A stretch of DNA of 64,000 bases from NCBI RefSeq assembly GCF_001373415.1, contig NZ_CDSE01000010.1, forward strand, positions 1-64,000, in the 5' to 3' direction. Of this stretch, positions 17,785 to 26,590 are shown in pieces. The stretch's first letter is position 1; each line of letters opens with the position of its first letter. The notes beneath the pieces were generated by a model. That model was not told where the DNA came from and did no database searches. It worked only from the letters and a program-made list of their open reading frames with translations. The stretch comes from Paenibacillus dakarensis (GTDB lineage: Bacteria; Bacillota; Bacilli; Paenibacillales; Paenibacillaceae). The position numbers and the translations under genes are program-made.

Positions 17785-17862
17785 GAAAGCGCACCTGAAA
17801 AATATAGCAATGGGAAGCAGCCTCACGTTCCTGAACATGCTATAACTAAGGTGCTTTTTCTT
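17785..17862 (+). terminator. Long imperfect terminator
   Basis: AAAGC.CACCT with TATAGCA on the left (17786-17809) pairs with TGCTATA and AGGTGCTTT (17838-17856), with an internal loop, followed by Ts. Confidence 0.65.
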
Positions 17863-17906
17863 TTACGGCACCTATCCAAAAATACTAGAAAAGCAGGAGT
17901 TAAAAA

Positions 17907-18434
17907 ATGCAGACAGCAAGAATGAACTTAAAAAAGCAAAAAAACATTACTCTAAGCTTACTGGTCACCTATTTAATCGTCTTAACATGGATTATCTTAT
18001 TTAAAATGGAAACGGATTTTTCAATTCTTAAAAGCATGAACCTACGAAATATCAATTTGATTCCGTTTTCGAGTCCCCTTATTGTTAATGGGCAAGTGGA
18101 TATATCGGAGATTATATTAAACATTGCCGCATTTGTGCCTTTTGGAATCTACCTGTCTATTCTAAAGGAAAAGTGGAGTTTTACAAAAAAAGGTATACCG
18201 ATTTTTGGTGTTAGCCTGGCATTTGAAACCTTCCAATATATTTTGGCCATAGGAGCAAGTGATATAACGGACTTAATAGGCAATACATTAGGTGGTATGA
18301 TTGGAATTCTTGTTTTCACTTCGATCTCCTATATATTTGGTGATAGAACTCTAAAGATTGTTAACGGTATAGCTTTGATTGGGACTATTATCATGGTTGC
18401 CTTCATAGGTTTACTGATGATAATCAATATGTAG
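17907..18434 (+). CDS. VanZ-family membrane protein
   Basis: A 175-residue protein with five hydrophobic segments and the family landmarks NLIPFSSP in the first loop, NIAAFVPFGIYL in the second helix, the conserved E..Q of SLAFETFQYI, and DITDLIGNTLGGMIG. VanZ proteins of enterococci raise teicoplanin resistance by an unknown mechanism; most homologues in Bacillales are of unknown role. GCAGGAG precedes the ATG. It sits alone 34 bases before an MFS gene, with no terminator between, so they may be cotranscribed. Confidence 0.87.
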   Translation: MQTARMNLKKQKNITLSLLVTYLIVLTWIILFKMETDFSILKSMNLRNINLIPFSSPLIVNGQVDISEIILNIAAFVPFGIYLSILKEKWSFTKKGIPIFGVSLAFETFQYILAIGASDITDLIGNTLGGMIGILVFTSISYIFGDRTLKIVNGIALIGTIIMVAFIGLLMIINM

Positions 18435-18468
18435 ATCAGAACTGAAATGTGTAGGGGGCATTTTTAAC

Positions 18469-19680
18469 GTGGCAACATTATTTTTAATTATCATATATTT
18501 GTCTTTTATTAGCTTGGGTCTTCCTGATTCTTTACTTGGCGCAGCTTGGCCTGTCATGCAGCCGGAATTTGGTGTTCCAATCAGTTCTGCCGGTTTGCTG
18601 TCTATCATTATTGCTGCGGGAACGGTCATTTCAAGCTTGGCGAGCGGGCAGATGATCAGACGGATCGGCACAGGGCAGATCACTTTAATTAGCTGCATCA
18701 TGACCGCTGCTTCATTGCTCGGATATTATTATGCTCCTTCAATGCTCTGGTTGATGATATTAGCGCTGCCGCTCGGTTTAGGCGCCGGATCCGTAGATGC
18801 AGCACTGAATCACTATGTTGCTGTTCATTACAAAGCACATCATATGAGTTGGTTACACTGTTTCTGGGGTGTCGGGGCAACGCTAGGGCCTATAATTATG
18901 TCAGCCTTTATTGGTGATCACAGTTTATGGCGGAATGGATATCTTACCATTTCATTGATCCAATTTGCATTAGTCATCCTGCTCTTGGTCACACTGCCAT
19001 TGTGGAAGCGAATGGAGAAAGTACAGAGCCAAAATATTGAAGAAGAAAGTGAATATTCTTCAGACGTAGAAACTGCTGCTGCCACAGAGCGTCCGCTGAG
19101 AATAAAAGGCGTTAAGTTAACGCTGATGACCTTCCTGTTCTATGCCGGTGCTGAAGCATCCGTTGGACTCTGGGGAAGCAGCTTTCTCGTAAACACGAAG
19201 GACTTATCAGCGGCAGTCGCTGCACAGTGGATTTCCATGTACTATGGCGGAATTACGGTTGGCCGTTTTATTACAGGATTTATTACATTTAAAATAAGTA
19301 ATCGAATATTGATTCGGAGTGGCCTATTAATCTCTTTGACTGGAGTATTGCTGCTATTACTTCCGGTACCATCATATTTTTCACTTATTGGTTTAATGCT
19401 GATCGGTTTGGGGTTTGCACCTATTTTCCCATGTATGCTGCATGAGACGCCAGCACGCTTCGGCAAGGCCCAGGCACAGAATCTGATGGGTTACCAGATG
19501 GCAGTCGGATATACAGGAGTCATTATACTTCCACCAATGCTGGGTTCTCTGTCCTCAGTAAGCTCGATAGCCATTTTCCCTTTTTTCATTACCCTATATA
19601 TTGTCTTGATGTTATTTGGCTCTGAACGGGTCAATCGAATCATCAAGGTGAGACTGTTAAGCAATAGTAATGAAGCATAA
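18469..19680 (+). CDS. MFS transporter
   Basis: A 403-residue membrane protein with twelve predicted helices and a central acidic loop (IEEESEYSSDVETAAATER). The start ISLGLPDSLLGAAWPVM and the GSVDAALNHYVAVHY helix resemble the fucose-permease/YfkF-like branch of the major facilitator superfamily. The acidic pair and HMSWLHCFWGVGATLGP motif after helix 4 are typical of this branch. GTG 18469 follows TAGGGGGC. The substrate, perhaps a sugar or a drug, is not clear. A terminator follows. Confidence 0.83.
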   Translation: MATLFLIIIYLSFISLGLPDSLLGAAWPVMQPEFGVPISSAGLLSIIIAAGTVISSLASGQMIRRIGTGQITLISCIMTAASLLGYYYAPSMLWLMILALPLGLGAGSVDAALNHYVAVHYKAHHMSWLHCFWGVGATLGPIIMSAFIGDHSLWRNGYLTISLIQFALVILLLVTLPLWKRMEKVQSQNIEEESEYSSDVETAAATERPLRIKGVKLTLMTFLFYAGAEASVGLWGSSFLVNTKDLSAAVAAQWISMYYGGITVGRFITGFITFKISNRILIRSGLLISLTGVLLLLLPVPSYFSLIGLMLIGLGFAPIFPCMLHETPARFGKAQAQNLMGYQMAVGYTGVIILPPMLGSLSSVSSIAIFPFFITLYIVLMLFGSERVNRIIKVRLLSNSNEA

Positions 19681-19698
19681 CACTCAATAAATGTATTG

Positions 19699-19730
19699 GC
19701 AGGCTGCCTTGAAAGGGGGCCTGTTTTTTT
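19699..19730 (+). terminator. Rho-independent terminator
   Basis: CAGGC..CCTT pairs with AGG..GCCTG across a short loop (19700-19723), followed by seven Ts. Confidence 0.8.
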
Positions 19731-19783
19731 GTACCGTTTAATATTTTGGAAATGAGTTTACAAACTATAGGAGAGTTACAATA

Positions 19784-19807
19784 ATATCCTCAGTATCATA
19801 AGGATAT
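19784..19807. promoter_or_regulatory. Short inverted repeat upstream of the SDR gene
   Basis: ATATCCT (19784-19790) and AGGATAT (19801-19807) are perfect inverted copies with ten bases between, 29 bases before the start codon. This may be an operator or a leader hairpin. Confidence 0.35.
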
Positions 19808-19835
19808 AAATACAACGAGACGGAGGAATCAATCG

Positions 19836-20738
19836 ATGAAAGAACAAGACCAATTCATGATACAGGATCCAACTTCTCAATATCCTAAAGCGACACCAGA
19901 GTGGAAACAGCAGCAGCCGGAGCCTGGTCTCCAGTGCAAGATGACTCCAGTCCCCGATGCAGGAGAGACAAGTTATCGCGGAACAGGACGTTTGAAAGGA
20001 CGTAAAGCGGTAGTTACCGGTGCAGACAGCGGTATTGGCCGTGCAGCAGCAATTGCTTTTGCCCGTGAAGGTGCAGATGTTGTATTGAATTATCTCCCAG
20101 AGGAAGAAGCGGATGCTCAAGAAGTGATCAGGATTATTGAGGAAGCGGGTCAGAAGGCTGTAGCTGTTCCCGGCGACCTTAAAGATGAACAATTCTGTGA
20201 GCAACTAATTCAGACTGCGGTTGAAAAATTAGGCGGAATTGATATCTTGGCTAATGTGGCAGGTAAGCAGCAGTCCGTGGAAAATATTGCAGATATCACA
20301 ACAGAGCAATTCGATGCCACTCTCAAGACGAATGTCTATGCGCTGTTCTGGTTATGTAAAGCGGCTATTAAGCATATGAAGCCGGGAAGCTCCATTATTA
20401 ATACTTCTTCAATCCAGGCGTATAACCCATCACCAAACCTTCTGGATTATGCGACAACTAAAGCTGCAATTAATAACTTCACTAAAGGCTTGGCGCAGCA
20501 GGTGGCAAGTAAAGGTATCCGGGTGAACGCAGTAGCACCGGGACCTGTATGGACAGCAATTCAAGTGGTTGGCGGACAACCTGTAGAGAAGCTGGCGGAG
20601 TTCGGAAATAGTACATCGCTTGGACGTCCAGGACAGCCTGCTGAAATGGCTCCAGCGTATGTGTTCCTTGCCAGCCATGAGTCAAGTTATGTTTCCGGTG
20701 AAACCTTAAATGCAAATGGCGGTACTCCAACACCGTAA
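19836..20738 (+). CDS. SDR-family oxidoreductase with N-terminal extension
   Basis: A 300-residue short-chain dehydrogenase using NAD(P). After an N-terminal tail of about 45 residues ([25 protein letters not shown]) comes the cofactor loop [10 protein letters not shown], then the NNAG-equivalent NVAGK, catalytic Ser in SSIQ, the Y-x3-K pair YATTK, and [11 protein letters not shown]. The tail is shared with the YhdF/YhxD/YghA group, often annotated as general-stress or glucose dehydrogenase-like proteins. GGAGG is 10 bases upstream of the ATG. The natural substrate is unknown. It is monocistronic. Confidence 0.9.
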   Translation: MKEQDQFMIQDPTSQYPKATPEWKQQQPEPGLQCKMTPVPDAGETSYRGTGRLKGRKAVVTGADSGIGRAAAIAFAREGADVVLNYLPEEEADAQEVIRIIEEAGQKAVAVPGDLKDEQFCEQLIQTAVEKLGGIDILANVAGKQQSVENIADITTEQFDATLKTNVYALFWLCKAAIKHMKPGSSIINTSSIQAYNPSPNLLDYATTKAAINNFTKGLAQQVASKGIRVNAVAPGPVWTAIQVVGGQPVEKLAEFGNSTSLGRPGQPAEMAPAYVFLASHESSYVSGETLNANGGTPTP

Positions 20739-20756
20739 ATGATACATTTTCAACTC

Positions 20757-20793
20757 TAAAACAGGCGGCCCATTAAAGGCCACCTGTTTTTTT
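20757..20793. terminator. Terminator between convergent genes
   Basis: ACAGGCGGCC (20761-20770) pairs with GGCCACCTGT (20778-20787), followed by seven Ts on the + strand and As upstream for the - strand. Confidence 0.85.
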
Positions 20794-22258
20794 AATGTGG
20801 GGAAGGGTCGTTTGAGGTGATGAAATCACGAATCATCGTTTTAAATTGTTCTGTGTTATTGCAGTTGTTGATCATTCGAAGAGCTGTTGTGTGAGCATTA
20901 CCAAAGAAAAAACGTTCGAATTGGGTTTGACGGCCGCCGAAAGCGCTCGCTCCAAGCTCCCAAGCAAGTCTGAATAGAGCAACGCGATTTCTTGCCTCTG
21001 AATGTTCTCCTCTTAAAAATTGATGAAGATAAGGGCCGGAATCGGAAGTGAAATCATGCTGCGATGGGATCATGATGAGTCCGCTTGAGCCAAGAATGGT
21101 GATCATTTCAATGATCTCGGGGTATATTTGTGGAAAGAGAATACTGGATGCCAGGAGAGGTCCCGAAGCTGGAACAAGATATCCTGAGCGGTCATGAACC
21201 GCTTCTGTTTCAGAAGATAAGCGCAGTGCTTTAAATATTTCCAGATAGGTCATCATTTTCGAGGTGTTTAGCGCCGTTTGTGTTTGCTCCTCCACATCCT
21301 GTTCCTTAGCTAATGACTGATATAATCCGAGTAAAAATTCAATTTTCGCGATATAGCGTGTAATTATCTGATGGGCTATATGAGTATGGAAGTGACTTTC
21401 TTTAAATAGTCGTCTGCTGTAGGATTCATCTCCGTAACAAAATATACGATCCTTCGGAACGAGCACATGATCGAAAATAACAAGGGTGTCCATTTCTTCA
21501 TATCTTGAACTTAAAGGATGGTCAAAGCTCGACAAGGCTCCATAGCTCTCACGGCAAATAAAGGTCATTCCAGGCAGGTTATTAGGGACTGCACAAGCAA
21601 AAGCAAAAGGATTTATATCTTCAAAATAAGCTGGAGAAGGAGAGGGGAATACGAGTATCTCTTCGCAGGTCGCACCTTGGGTAGCCATGAGAAAGGCTCC
21701 GGAGATGATCATCCCCTCGTCATTCATTTCAACAACTTTAGCGGCGATGGATTCTTCTGTTGAATCGATTTGCCCTGATAAATTACTGGCATAAGGCTGG
21801 ATAAATGCGTGGGATAAGGTTATGTCATTCTCCCTGCAATAAGCATAATATTTTCTTAGGTTATCAGCATATAGCGGATTATGCTCTTCTAATAGGTCAG
21901 CTGCGGTATAAAGGGACATTATTGCGGTGTTCATATAGTCTGGGGATCTTCCCAAAAATCCATGGTGCTGCTTTGACCAAAGTTCCATCATGTTTCGGCG
22001 CTTCACTAAATCAGCGGCATTTGCAGGCGGAAGATAGGATAATCCGACCGGATCTCCCGTATCAGGTGAAGTATACGTCATTAGATTTATAAAACGTTTA
22101 TCCCATTGCATATCATACAGCGCTGCTTGCGTTTGCATAAGGCCCTTAAATGCCGGATGCAGCGATAAGGGCCCGGAGATTCGTTTTCCCTTATACCAAA
22201 TATTAATGTTCTGCTGATCAATCCGTTCGATATATTGTTTCCCCGTTTTTATAGGCAA
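20792..22258 (-). CDS. HpaB-family flavin-dependent monooxygenase
   Basis: The 488-residue protein matches the large oxygenase component of 4-hydroxyphenylacetate 3-hydroxylase (HpaB/YoaI family), which uses FADH2 from a separate reductase to hydroxylate phenols. Family blocks include the N-terminal LSLHPAFKG, a central ATQGATCEEILVFPSP flavin region, FDHVLVPKDRIF, and the C-terminal RVALFRLAWELGASAFGGRQ. The start is TTG 22258 with AAGGAGGTG (complement of 22266-22274) seven bases upstream. No HpaC-type reductase is beside it, so the partner must lie elsewhere. Its physiological substrate is unknown. Confidence 0.87.
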   Translation of the reverse strand: MPIKTGKQYIERIDQQNINIWYKGKRISGPLSLHPAFKGLMQTQAALYDMQWDKRFINLMTYTSPDTGDPVGLSYLPPANAADLVKRRNMMELWSKQHHGFLGRSPDYMNTAIMSLYTAADLLEEHNPLYADNLRKYYAYCRENDITLSHAFIQPYASNLSGQIDSTEESIAAKVVEMNDEGMIISGAFLMATQGATCEEILVFPSPSPAYFEDINPFAFACAVPNNLPGMTFICRESYGALSSFDHPLSSRYEEMDTLVIFDHVLVPKDRIFCYGDESYSRRLFKESHFHTHIAHQIITRYIAKIEFLLGLYQSLAKEQDVEEQTQTALNTSKMMTYLEIFKALRLSSETEAVHDRSGYLVPASGPLLASSILFPQIYPEIIEMITILGSSGLIMIPSQHDFTSDSGPYLHQFLRGEHSEARNRVALFRLAWELGASAFGGRQTQFERFFFGNAHTTALRMINNCNNTEQFKTMIRDFITSNDPSPH

Positions 22259-22348
22259 AAAGGTTCACCTCCTTGCAGAATCCGTTAAACATGGTTCTCT
22301 GTGATGTTAATGTACGTAAGCAAATCCCTAATAGTGCTTTGTCCATAG

Positions 22349-22501
22349 GAGCTGATAGAAAATGTGTTGTTGTACCTGTTAAAAAGAATACAGCTCTATG
22401 AATATGTAGAAGCAAATCCATTCTTTAGAGTCAGGAATAATATATTAGCGGTATTGATGAAAGTAATCCAAGATATGAATCTGTTACCAAAACTTACTTG
22501 A
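22349..22501 (+). pseudogene. Possible gene remnant
   Basis: A 50-codon open stretch reads ENVLLYLLKRIQLYEYVEAN and then FFRVRNNILAVLMKV before TGA at 22499-22501. The composition looks like a real helical protein tail, but it has no ribosome binding site and is preceded by a stop at 22346. I do not recognise it. The 900-base gap 22259-23159 otherwise holds only the hairpins and palindrome listed. Confidence 0.25.
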
Positions 22502-22614
22502 TGTAGTAAAAAGAAAGAGACGTTATACTATTTAACTAAGAAGACTGGCACGGCTTCGTTGCCTTTTCTTCTTCTCCTTATTGGTCAGTGAACGTACGGG
22601 TAACGTCCTGGCCA

Positions 22615-22669
22615 CACAATGTAAAGGGACCAGCAAGGTGCTCCTATCACCGCTGCTGGTCCTATTGTG
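22615..22669 (+). other. Strong nested hairpin without a T tail
   Basis: CACAAT/ATTGTG encloses GGACCAGCA/TGCTGGTCC, which encloses GTG/CAC. The 55-base structure is nearly all paired and symmetric. It may be a transcript-stabilising stem, a terminator lacking Ts or part of a small RNA. Confidence 0.5.
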
Positions 22670-22718
22670 TTTAGTAGACTCTCATTATTTAGGAATGAAA
22701 ATTGTACATACTTGAATT

Positions 22719-22746
22719 AAGCACCGTGAGAGGTGCTTTTTTATTT
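22719..22746 (+). terminator. Rho-independent terminator in a gene-free gap
   Basis: AAGCACC (22719-22725) pairs with GGTGCTT (22732-22738), followed by Ts. No convincing gene lies directly upstream. Confidence 0.7.
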
Positions 22747-22828
22747 AGTCTTTGGCCTAGCGTCTAAAACCAAACCCTCCACTAGAACACCAGACTTATA
22801 AGTGATGATATAGTGCAGGAATGAGGTG

Positions 22829-22872
22829 ATAAGACCTTCTAATGCAGTTATGCGATTGGAAGGCCTTTTTTT
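22829..22872 (+). terminator. Second terminator in the same gap
   Basis: GACCTTCTAATGC pairs with GCGATTGGAAGGCC in an imperfect stem, followed by seven Ts. Confidence 0.7.
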
Positions 22873-23033
22873 ATGCTTTGCAGCCCAACAGACTGAGGAG
22901 TGAAGGCTAGCAGTGCATACAACGGGGTGCGGTAGTGCATAGCTGATCGTTTTTTTAAAAATATAACAATAACAGCAGCCACTCTACATACGAATAAATG
23001 AGGGGACTAGATCTGGATATGTTAAAATGATTG

Positions 23034-23045
23034 GCCAAATTTGGC
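23034..23045. promoter_or_regulatory. Perfect 12-base palindrome upstream of the isoprenoid synthase
   Basis: GCCAAATTTGGC lies 115 bases before the start codon. It is a possible operator; no matching regulator is adjacent. Confidence 0.35.
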
Positions 23046-23159
23046 ATTTGAGATTTCGTAACCAGAAATAAATATCTGCGTATTATGAAGATAGACTAGC
23101 ACTAATTTCCTTTTGGGCGCTAAATCATTAACAAATATAAACTTTGAGGTAATACTTCG

Positions 23160-25538
23160 ATGAATGAAGACAATACAATGGCGAATGCATGGTTTAGACA
23201 AGCAGAACAGAAAGCTGCACAATATTTTGAAATACTCCAATCAGAAGTGAAAAAGAAGACATATGCCACCCGACTGACAGAAGATTTTCAAGCATGGAAG
23301 AATAATCACATTCATCTCTCTTGGCTTTCCTTATCTGCGCGAACGATAAGAGAGCCGCATTCTAAAGACAGTTTTAAATATATCCGCTGGTTAGAGAAGA
23401 CTGGGAAACTGGATGATTATCTATTCCGCAGTGTTTCTTATATGTACATGCGAGACTTGGGTAAAACTCTGGATTGTCCTCATACCCAGATGAGAATCAA
23501 GAAGCTGGTGAATAACCTTAAATCTCATCTCGTTCCGTCTACGAATATGGCTGTAGGTGAAACACCGGGTTATATGAGCATTGCCGGGTTTTATCGCTGG
23601 GCACAGAAAGAAAACATCGAGACTACTGCAATATGGTTAATTCGAAAGCTGAAGGATGTATCTAATCATTTACCTAAAAAAATGAGCGCAGAGCATGCCC
23701 AGCGCAAATTAATTAAAATCATCATCGGCGTTGTGATGCATGTGATGGAGGAGATGCAGGAGGATATATTGCCATCAGACCGATCGAAGCAGCTGGATGA
23801 AGCCATTAGGCTTGGCTATTCTTATGGTCTGACATATCCATATATCGATGATCTCCTTGATTCGGGAGCTCTAAATGAATATGAGAAAGAGAGATATTCT
23901 GAAATGCTTCGTTCCACACTTCTCACAGGGATTGTCCCGGAGCTCGGGATGTGGGACGGTGATAACGGTGATATTATCCGTTTTATCCATATGGAGCTTC
24001 GGGATGCCTTTGAGTATATTAAGAATCATCAGGGCGCTGAGACGAAGCAGGCATTTTTCGAGCAGGCTTATGTATTTTATCAGTCTCAGAATATGGACCG
24101 TACGAAGAGCCTCTCCAATAACCAATATACTAATGAGGAATTATATCTGCCGATCATTTTGAAATCTTCAGCTTCAAGATTGATTGTCCGTCCCGTCATT
24201 GGTGCATCCACAGACGAGGGTTATGAACAGCGAACCTTTTATTACGGGATCTATAATCAACTGGCAGATGACTTTGCGGATTTGTTCGAAGACCTTCGGG
24301 ATGGTGCAGTGACCCCGTATACATATTATTTGAAATATCATACTCAGCGGAAGGACTTAATTAACCCGTTTGAATTGTATTGGGCGGTCATTGCACATCT
24401 AATCCATCAGGTCTACCATTCGGATGTGAATGCCGCAGAAGTGCTGCTAAACCGTGCCATTAACGGATTGAAGCGTTATAAGGAACGGCATGGTTCGGAC
24501 AAATATAACGAAATGATGGGCGTTTTTGCAACCGATAACCCGAAATTCAACCGCCTTATTTACCGCATGGTTCAAAAAGCGGATGATGTAGACTTTTTCG
24601 ATAAACTCCTGCGGGACCAAATGGTGTTATCTCTGCAGAACGAGAAGAAAGACAAGGAGTATTTCATTGAAACGGTCAAAACGGTCCGGAATCAGATCAA
24701 CGACCTGCTGCAAATTCCAAAAGATAACGGGATTTCTCCAATGAAAGAGCCGCTTATTGACGCTGCTAATTACAGTCTTGATGGGGATGGCAAGCGTTTA
24801 AGGCCGATTCTAACATGGGTCATGGGGGTCTATAGTTATGGGCTTGACCCTGCGGCGATTGCACCTCTTCTGCGATCTCTTGAATATATGCATACTGCAT
24901 CCCTGATCTTTGATGATCTCCCTTCTCAGGATAATGCCTCTACCCGTCGGGGCCGTCCGACGCTGCATCAAATCTATGACAGCTCCACAGCAGAATTAAC
25001 AGGTCTGTATTTGATGCAGAAAGCAATAGAAGAACAATCTTCCCTTCGTCAATTTGACCCCGTATCCGTGGTTTCGTTGATCCATTATTCATCTCAAAAG
25101 GCAGGAGAGATGTGTATGGGTCAGGCAATGGATTTGAATTCAAAAGGAAAAGCACTGACTCTTGATCAGCTAAATATGATCTGCTATTACAAGACCGGGA
25201 TTGCATTTGAAGCTTCCCTTGTTATGCCTGCGATATTGGCAAGAGTCCCGGAAGAAGAAATTGCAATACTGAAAAAATATGCGTATCATGCAGGCATCGC
25301 ATTTCAGATTAAGGATGATTTACTCGATCATGAAGGAGACCGGGACTTGCTCGGGAAACCGACCGGCCAGGATATTGAGAACAACACCTCGTCTTTTGTA
25401 ACTGTCTTAGGGCTGGTAGATGCAACTAAAGCGATGTGGGAGCACTATTGTCTCGCTGTTGAAGTATTGAAAGAAATTCCGCAACATAAGATTTTCCTAA
25501 AGCAATTATTGGACTATCTTGTGAACCGGGACACTTAA
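23160..25538 (+). CDS. Bipartite isoprenoid synthase: polyprenyl diphosphate synthase domain with long N-terminal helical domain
   Basis: The 792-residue protein has a C-terminal prenyl diphosphate synthase (about 520-792): GKRLRP at 544-549, first aspartate motif DDLPSQD at 585-591 followed by NASTRRGRPTLH, GQAMDL near 655, and the second motif KDDLLD at 718-723. This part should join isopentenyl diphosphate units to an allylic diphosphate; the DDx4D motif fits FPP/GGPP-type enzymes. Residues about 1-500 are also all-helical and carry DDLLD at 230-234 and NQLADDFADLFED at 366-378. These resemble the metal-binding motifs of a class I terpene synthase, so the protein may make and cyclise its own prenyl chain, an inference. 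GAGGT ten bases upstream supports the start. It is monocistronic. Confidence 0.85.
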   Translation: MNEDNTMANAWFRQAEQKAAQYFEILQSEVKKKTYATRLTEDFQAWKNNHIHLSWLSLSARTIREPHSKDSFKYIRWLEKTGKLDDYLFRSVSYMYMRDLGKTLDCPHTQMRIKKLVNNLKSHLVPSTNMAVGETPGYMSIAGFYRWAQKENIETTAIWLIRKLKDVSNHLPKKMSAEHAQRKLIKIIIGVVMHVMEEMQEDILPSDRSKQLDEAIRLGYSYGLTYPYIDDLLDSGALNEYEKERYSEMLRSTLLTGIVPELGMWDGDNGDIIRFIHMELRDAFEYIKNHQGAETKQAFFEQAYVFYQSQNMDRTKSLSNNQYTNEELYLPIILKSSASRLIVRPVIGASTDEGYEQRTFYYGIYNQLADDFADLFEDLRDGAVTPYTYYLKYHTQRKDLINPFELYWAVIAHLIHQVYHSDVNAAEVLLNRAINGLKRYKERHGSDKYNEMMGVFATDNPKFNRLIYRMVQKADDVDFFDKLLRDQMVLSLQNEKKDKEYFIETVKTVRNQINDLLQIPKDNGISPMKEPLIDAANYSLDGDGKRLRPILTWVMGVYSYGLDPAAIAPLLRSLEYMHTASLIFDDLPSQDNASTRRGRPTLHQIYDSSTAELTGLYLMQKAIEEQSSLRQFDPVSVVSLIHYSSQKAGEMCMGQAMDLNSKGKALTLDQLNMICYYKTGIAFEASLVMPAILARVPEEEIAILKKYAYHAGIAFQIKDDLLDHEGDRDLLGKPTGQDIENNTSSFVTVLGLVDATKAMWEHYCLAVEVLKEIPQHKIFLKQLLDYLVNRDT

Positions 25539-25556
25539 AATATAAGGAGAGCGCAT

Positions 25557-25585
25557 AAAGTGCCGGCATATTTGCCGGCACTTTT
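25557..25585. terminator. Bidirectional terminator
   Basis: AAAGTGCCGGCA (25557-25568) pairs with TGCCGGCACTTT (25573-25584), with As and Ts on the outside, between convergent genes. Confidence 0.9.
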
Positions 25586-25595
25586 TCTCTTGGAT

Positions 25596-26483
25596 TCACA
25601 GCTGCAAATTTCGAAGCATTCTGACAAAGCTCTCGGCAGCTGTGGAAAGATGCATATCTTTTCTAACGGCGAAGCCTATACTTCGCGGAGGAAGGGGCTC
25701 TGTCAGTTTTAATTCAATCAGATCTCCACTCCTTAGTTCTTCTTGTACAAAAGAACGGCTAATTAAAGCTGCACCATATCCTAATCTCGCAAATTCGGCC
25801 AATAGATCGATACTTCCCAATTCAATATCCGGCTGCACGGTTAACCCCTTTACAGCGAACCATTGCTCAACGAAAATTCTTGTACTGCTTCCCTGTGACA
25901 GCAGGATGAGTGGAAGCTCCGATATTTCTTTAACCGTAAGAGGGTGCTTCGACAGTTCTTGAAATGCCTTACCAACTACAAAACAGTCCTCAAGCACCGC
26001 AAGCACGTGAATATCCAGCTGCGGATCATCGACAGGCATATGCAGCACAGCACAATCGATTCCGCCATTCTTTAACCGCTGTGTGATATCCGGTGTCTTC
26101 CCATGGGATAGTTGAATCCGAATACCAGGGTGATTCTGATGGAATGTGTTTAGATGAGGAAGAAGCAGATGCTTGATAAGAGAATCGCTGGCACCGATTC
26201 GAATTTCACCTTCATTCAGCTGCTTCAAATTCTCAAGATGCTTCTGGGCAGAATCCAGCAAGCCAAAGGACTGTTCAACATAGTGAAGAAGGGCTCGCCC
26301 TTCCTCCGTTAATTCCACGCCCTTCGATTGCCGGTAAAACAGCTTTAAACCAAGAGCCGCTTCCATTTGCTTAATCGCATAGCTTACGGAAGGCTGTGTA
26401 ATATGCAGCTCCTTGGCTGCTTTCGTTAAATTCAAATAACGAGCTGTAACTAAAAATATGCGGTACCATTCCAGGTTTATCAT
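25596..26483 (-). CDS. LysR-family transcriptional regulator
   Basis: A 295-residue LysR protein: N-terminal winged helix-turn-helix (NLTKAAKELHITQPSVSYAI) then a periplasmic-binding-like effector domain. ATG 26483, giving MINLEWYRIFLVTARYLN, is chosen because AAGGTG lies ten bases upstream and the family starts here. A longer frame upstream overlaps the aroA leader and is unlikely. It is divergent from the aroA-aroC pair and the intergenic region has a perfect inverted repeat, so it probably regulates them. The inducer is unknown. Confidence 0.88.
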   Translation of the reverse strand: MINLEWYRIFLVTARYLNLTKAAKELHITQPSVSYAIKQMEAALGLKLFYRQSKGVELTEEGRALLHYVEQSFGLLDSAQKHLENLKQLNEGEIRIGASDSLIKHLLLPHLNTFHQNHPGIRIQLSHGKTPDITQRLKNGGIDCAVLHMPVDDPQLDIHVLAVLEDCFVVGKAFQELSKHPLTVKEISELPLILLSQGSSTRIFVEQWFAVKGLTVQPDIELGSIDLLAEFARLGYGAALISRSFVQEELRSGDLIELKLTEPLPPRSIGFAVRKDMHLSTAAESFVRMLRNLQL

Positions 26484-26572
26484 TTGATATAGACACCTTC
26501 TATGACAATGTGCTTGAATTCCAATTTCATTTATTTCAAGTATCTCACTATAATTGGGATATATCAAATGAT
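26479..26572. promoter_or_regulatory. Perfect 13-base inverted repeat across the lysR/aroA divergent region
   Basis: ATCATTTGATATA (26479-26491) and TATATCAAATGAT (26560-26572) are exact inverted copies, 68 bases apart. One copy covers the regulator's own start codon, the other sits just before the aroA ribosome binding site (26576-26581). A looping operator is plausible. Confidence 0.55.
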
Positions 26573-26590
26573 TCCAAGGAGCTGGTCTGT

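Noticed and set aside
19751..19775. Sigma-B promoter before the SDR gene
   Set aside because: GTTTAC is followed by a GG-rich hexamer with too short a spacer, so it does not fit.
22218..22421. 67-codon minus-strand frame overlapping the HpaB start
   Set aside because: It overlaps a well supported gene start and its ribosome binding site, and lacks its own.
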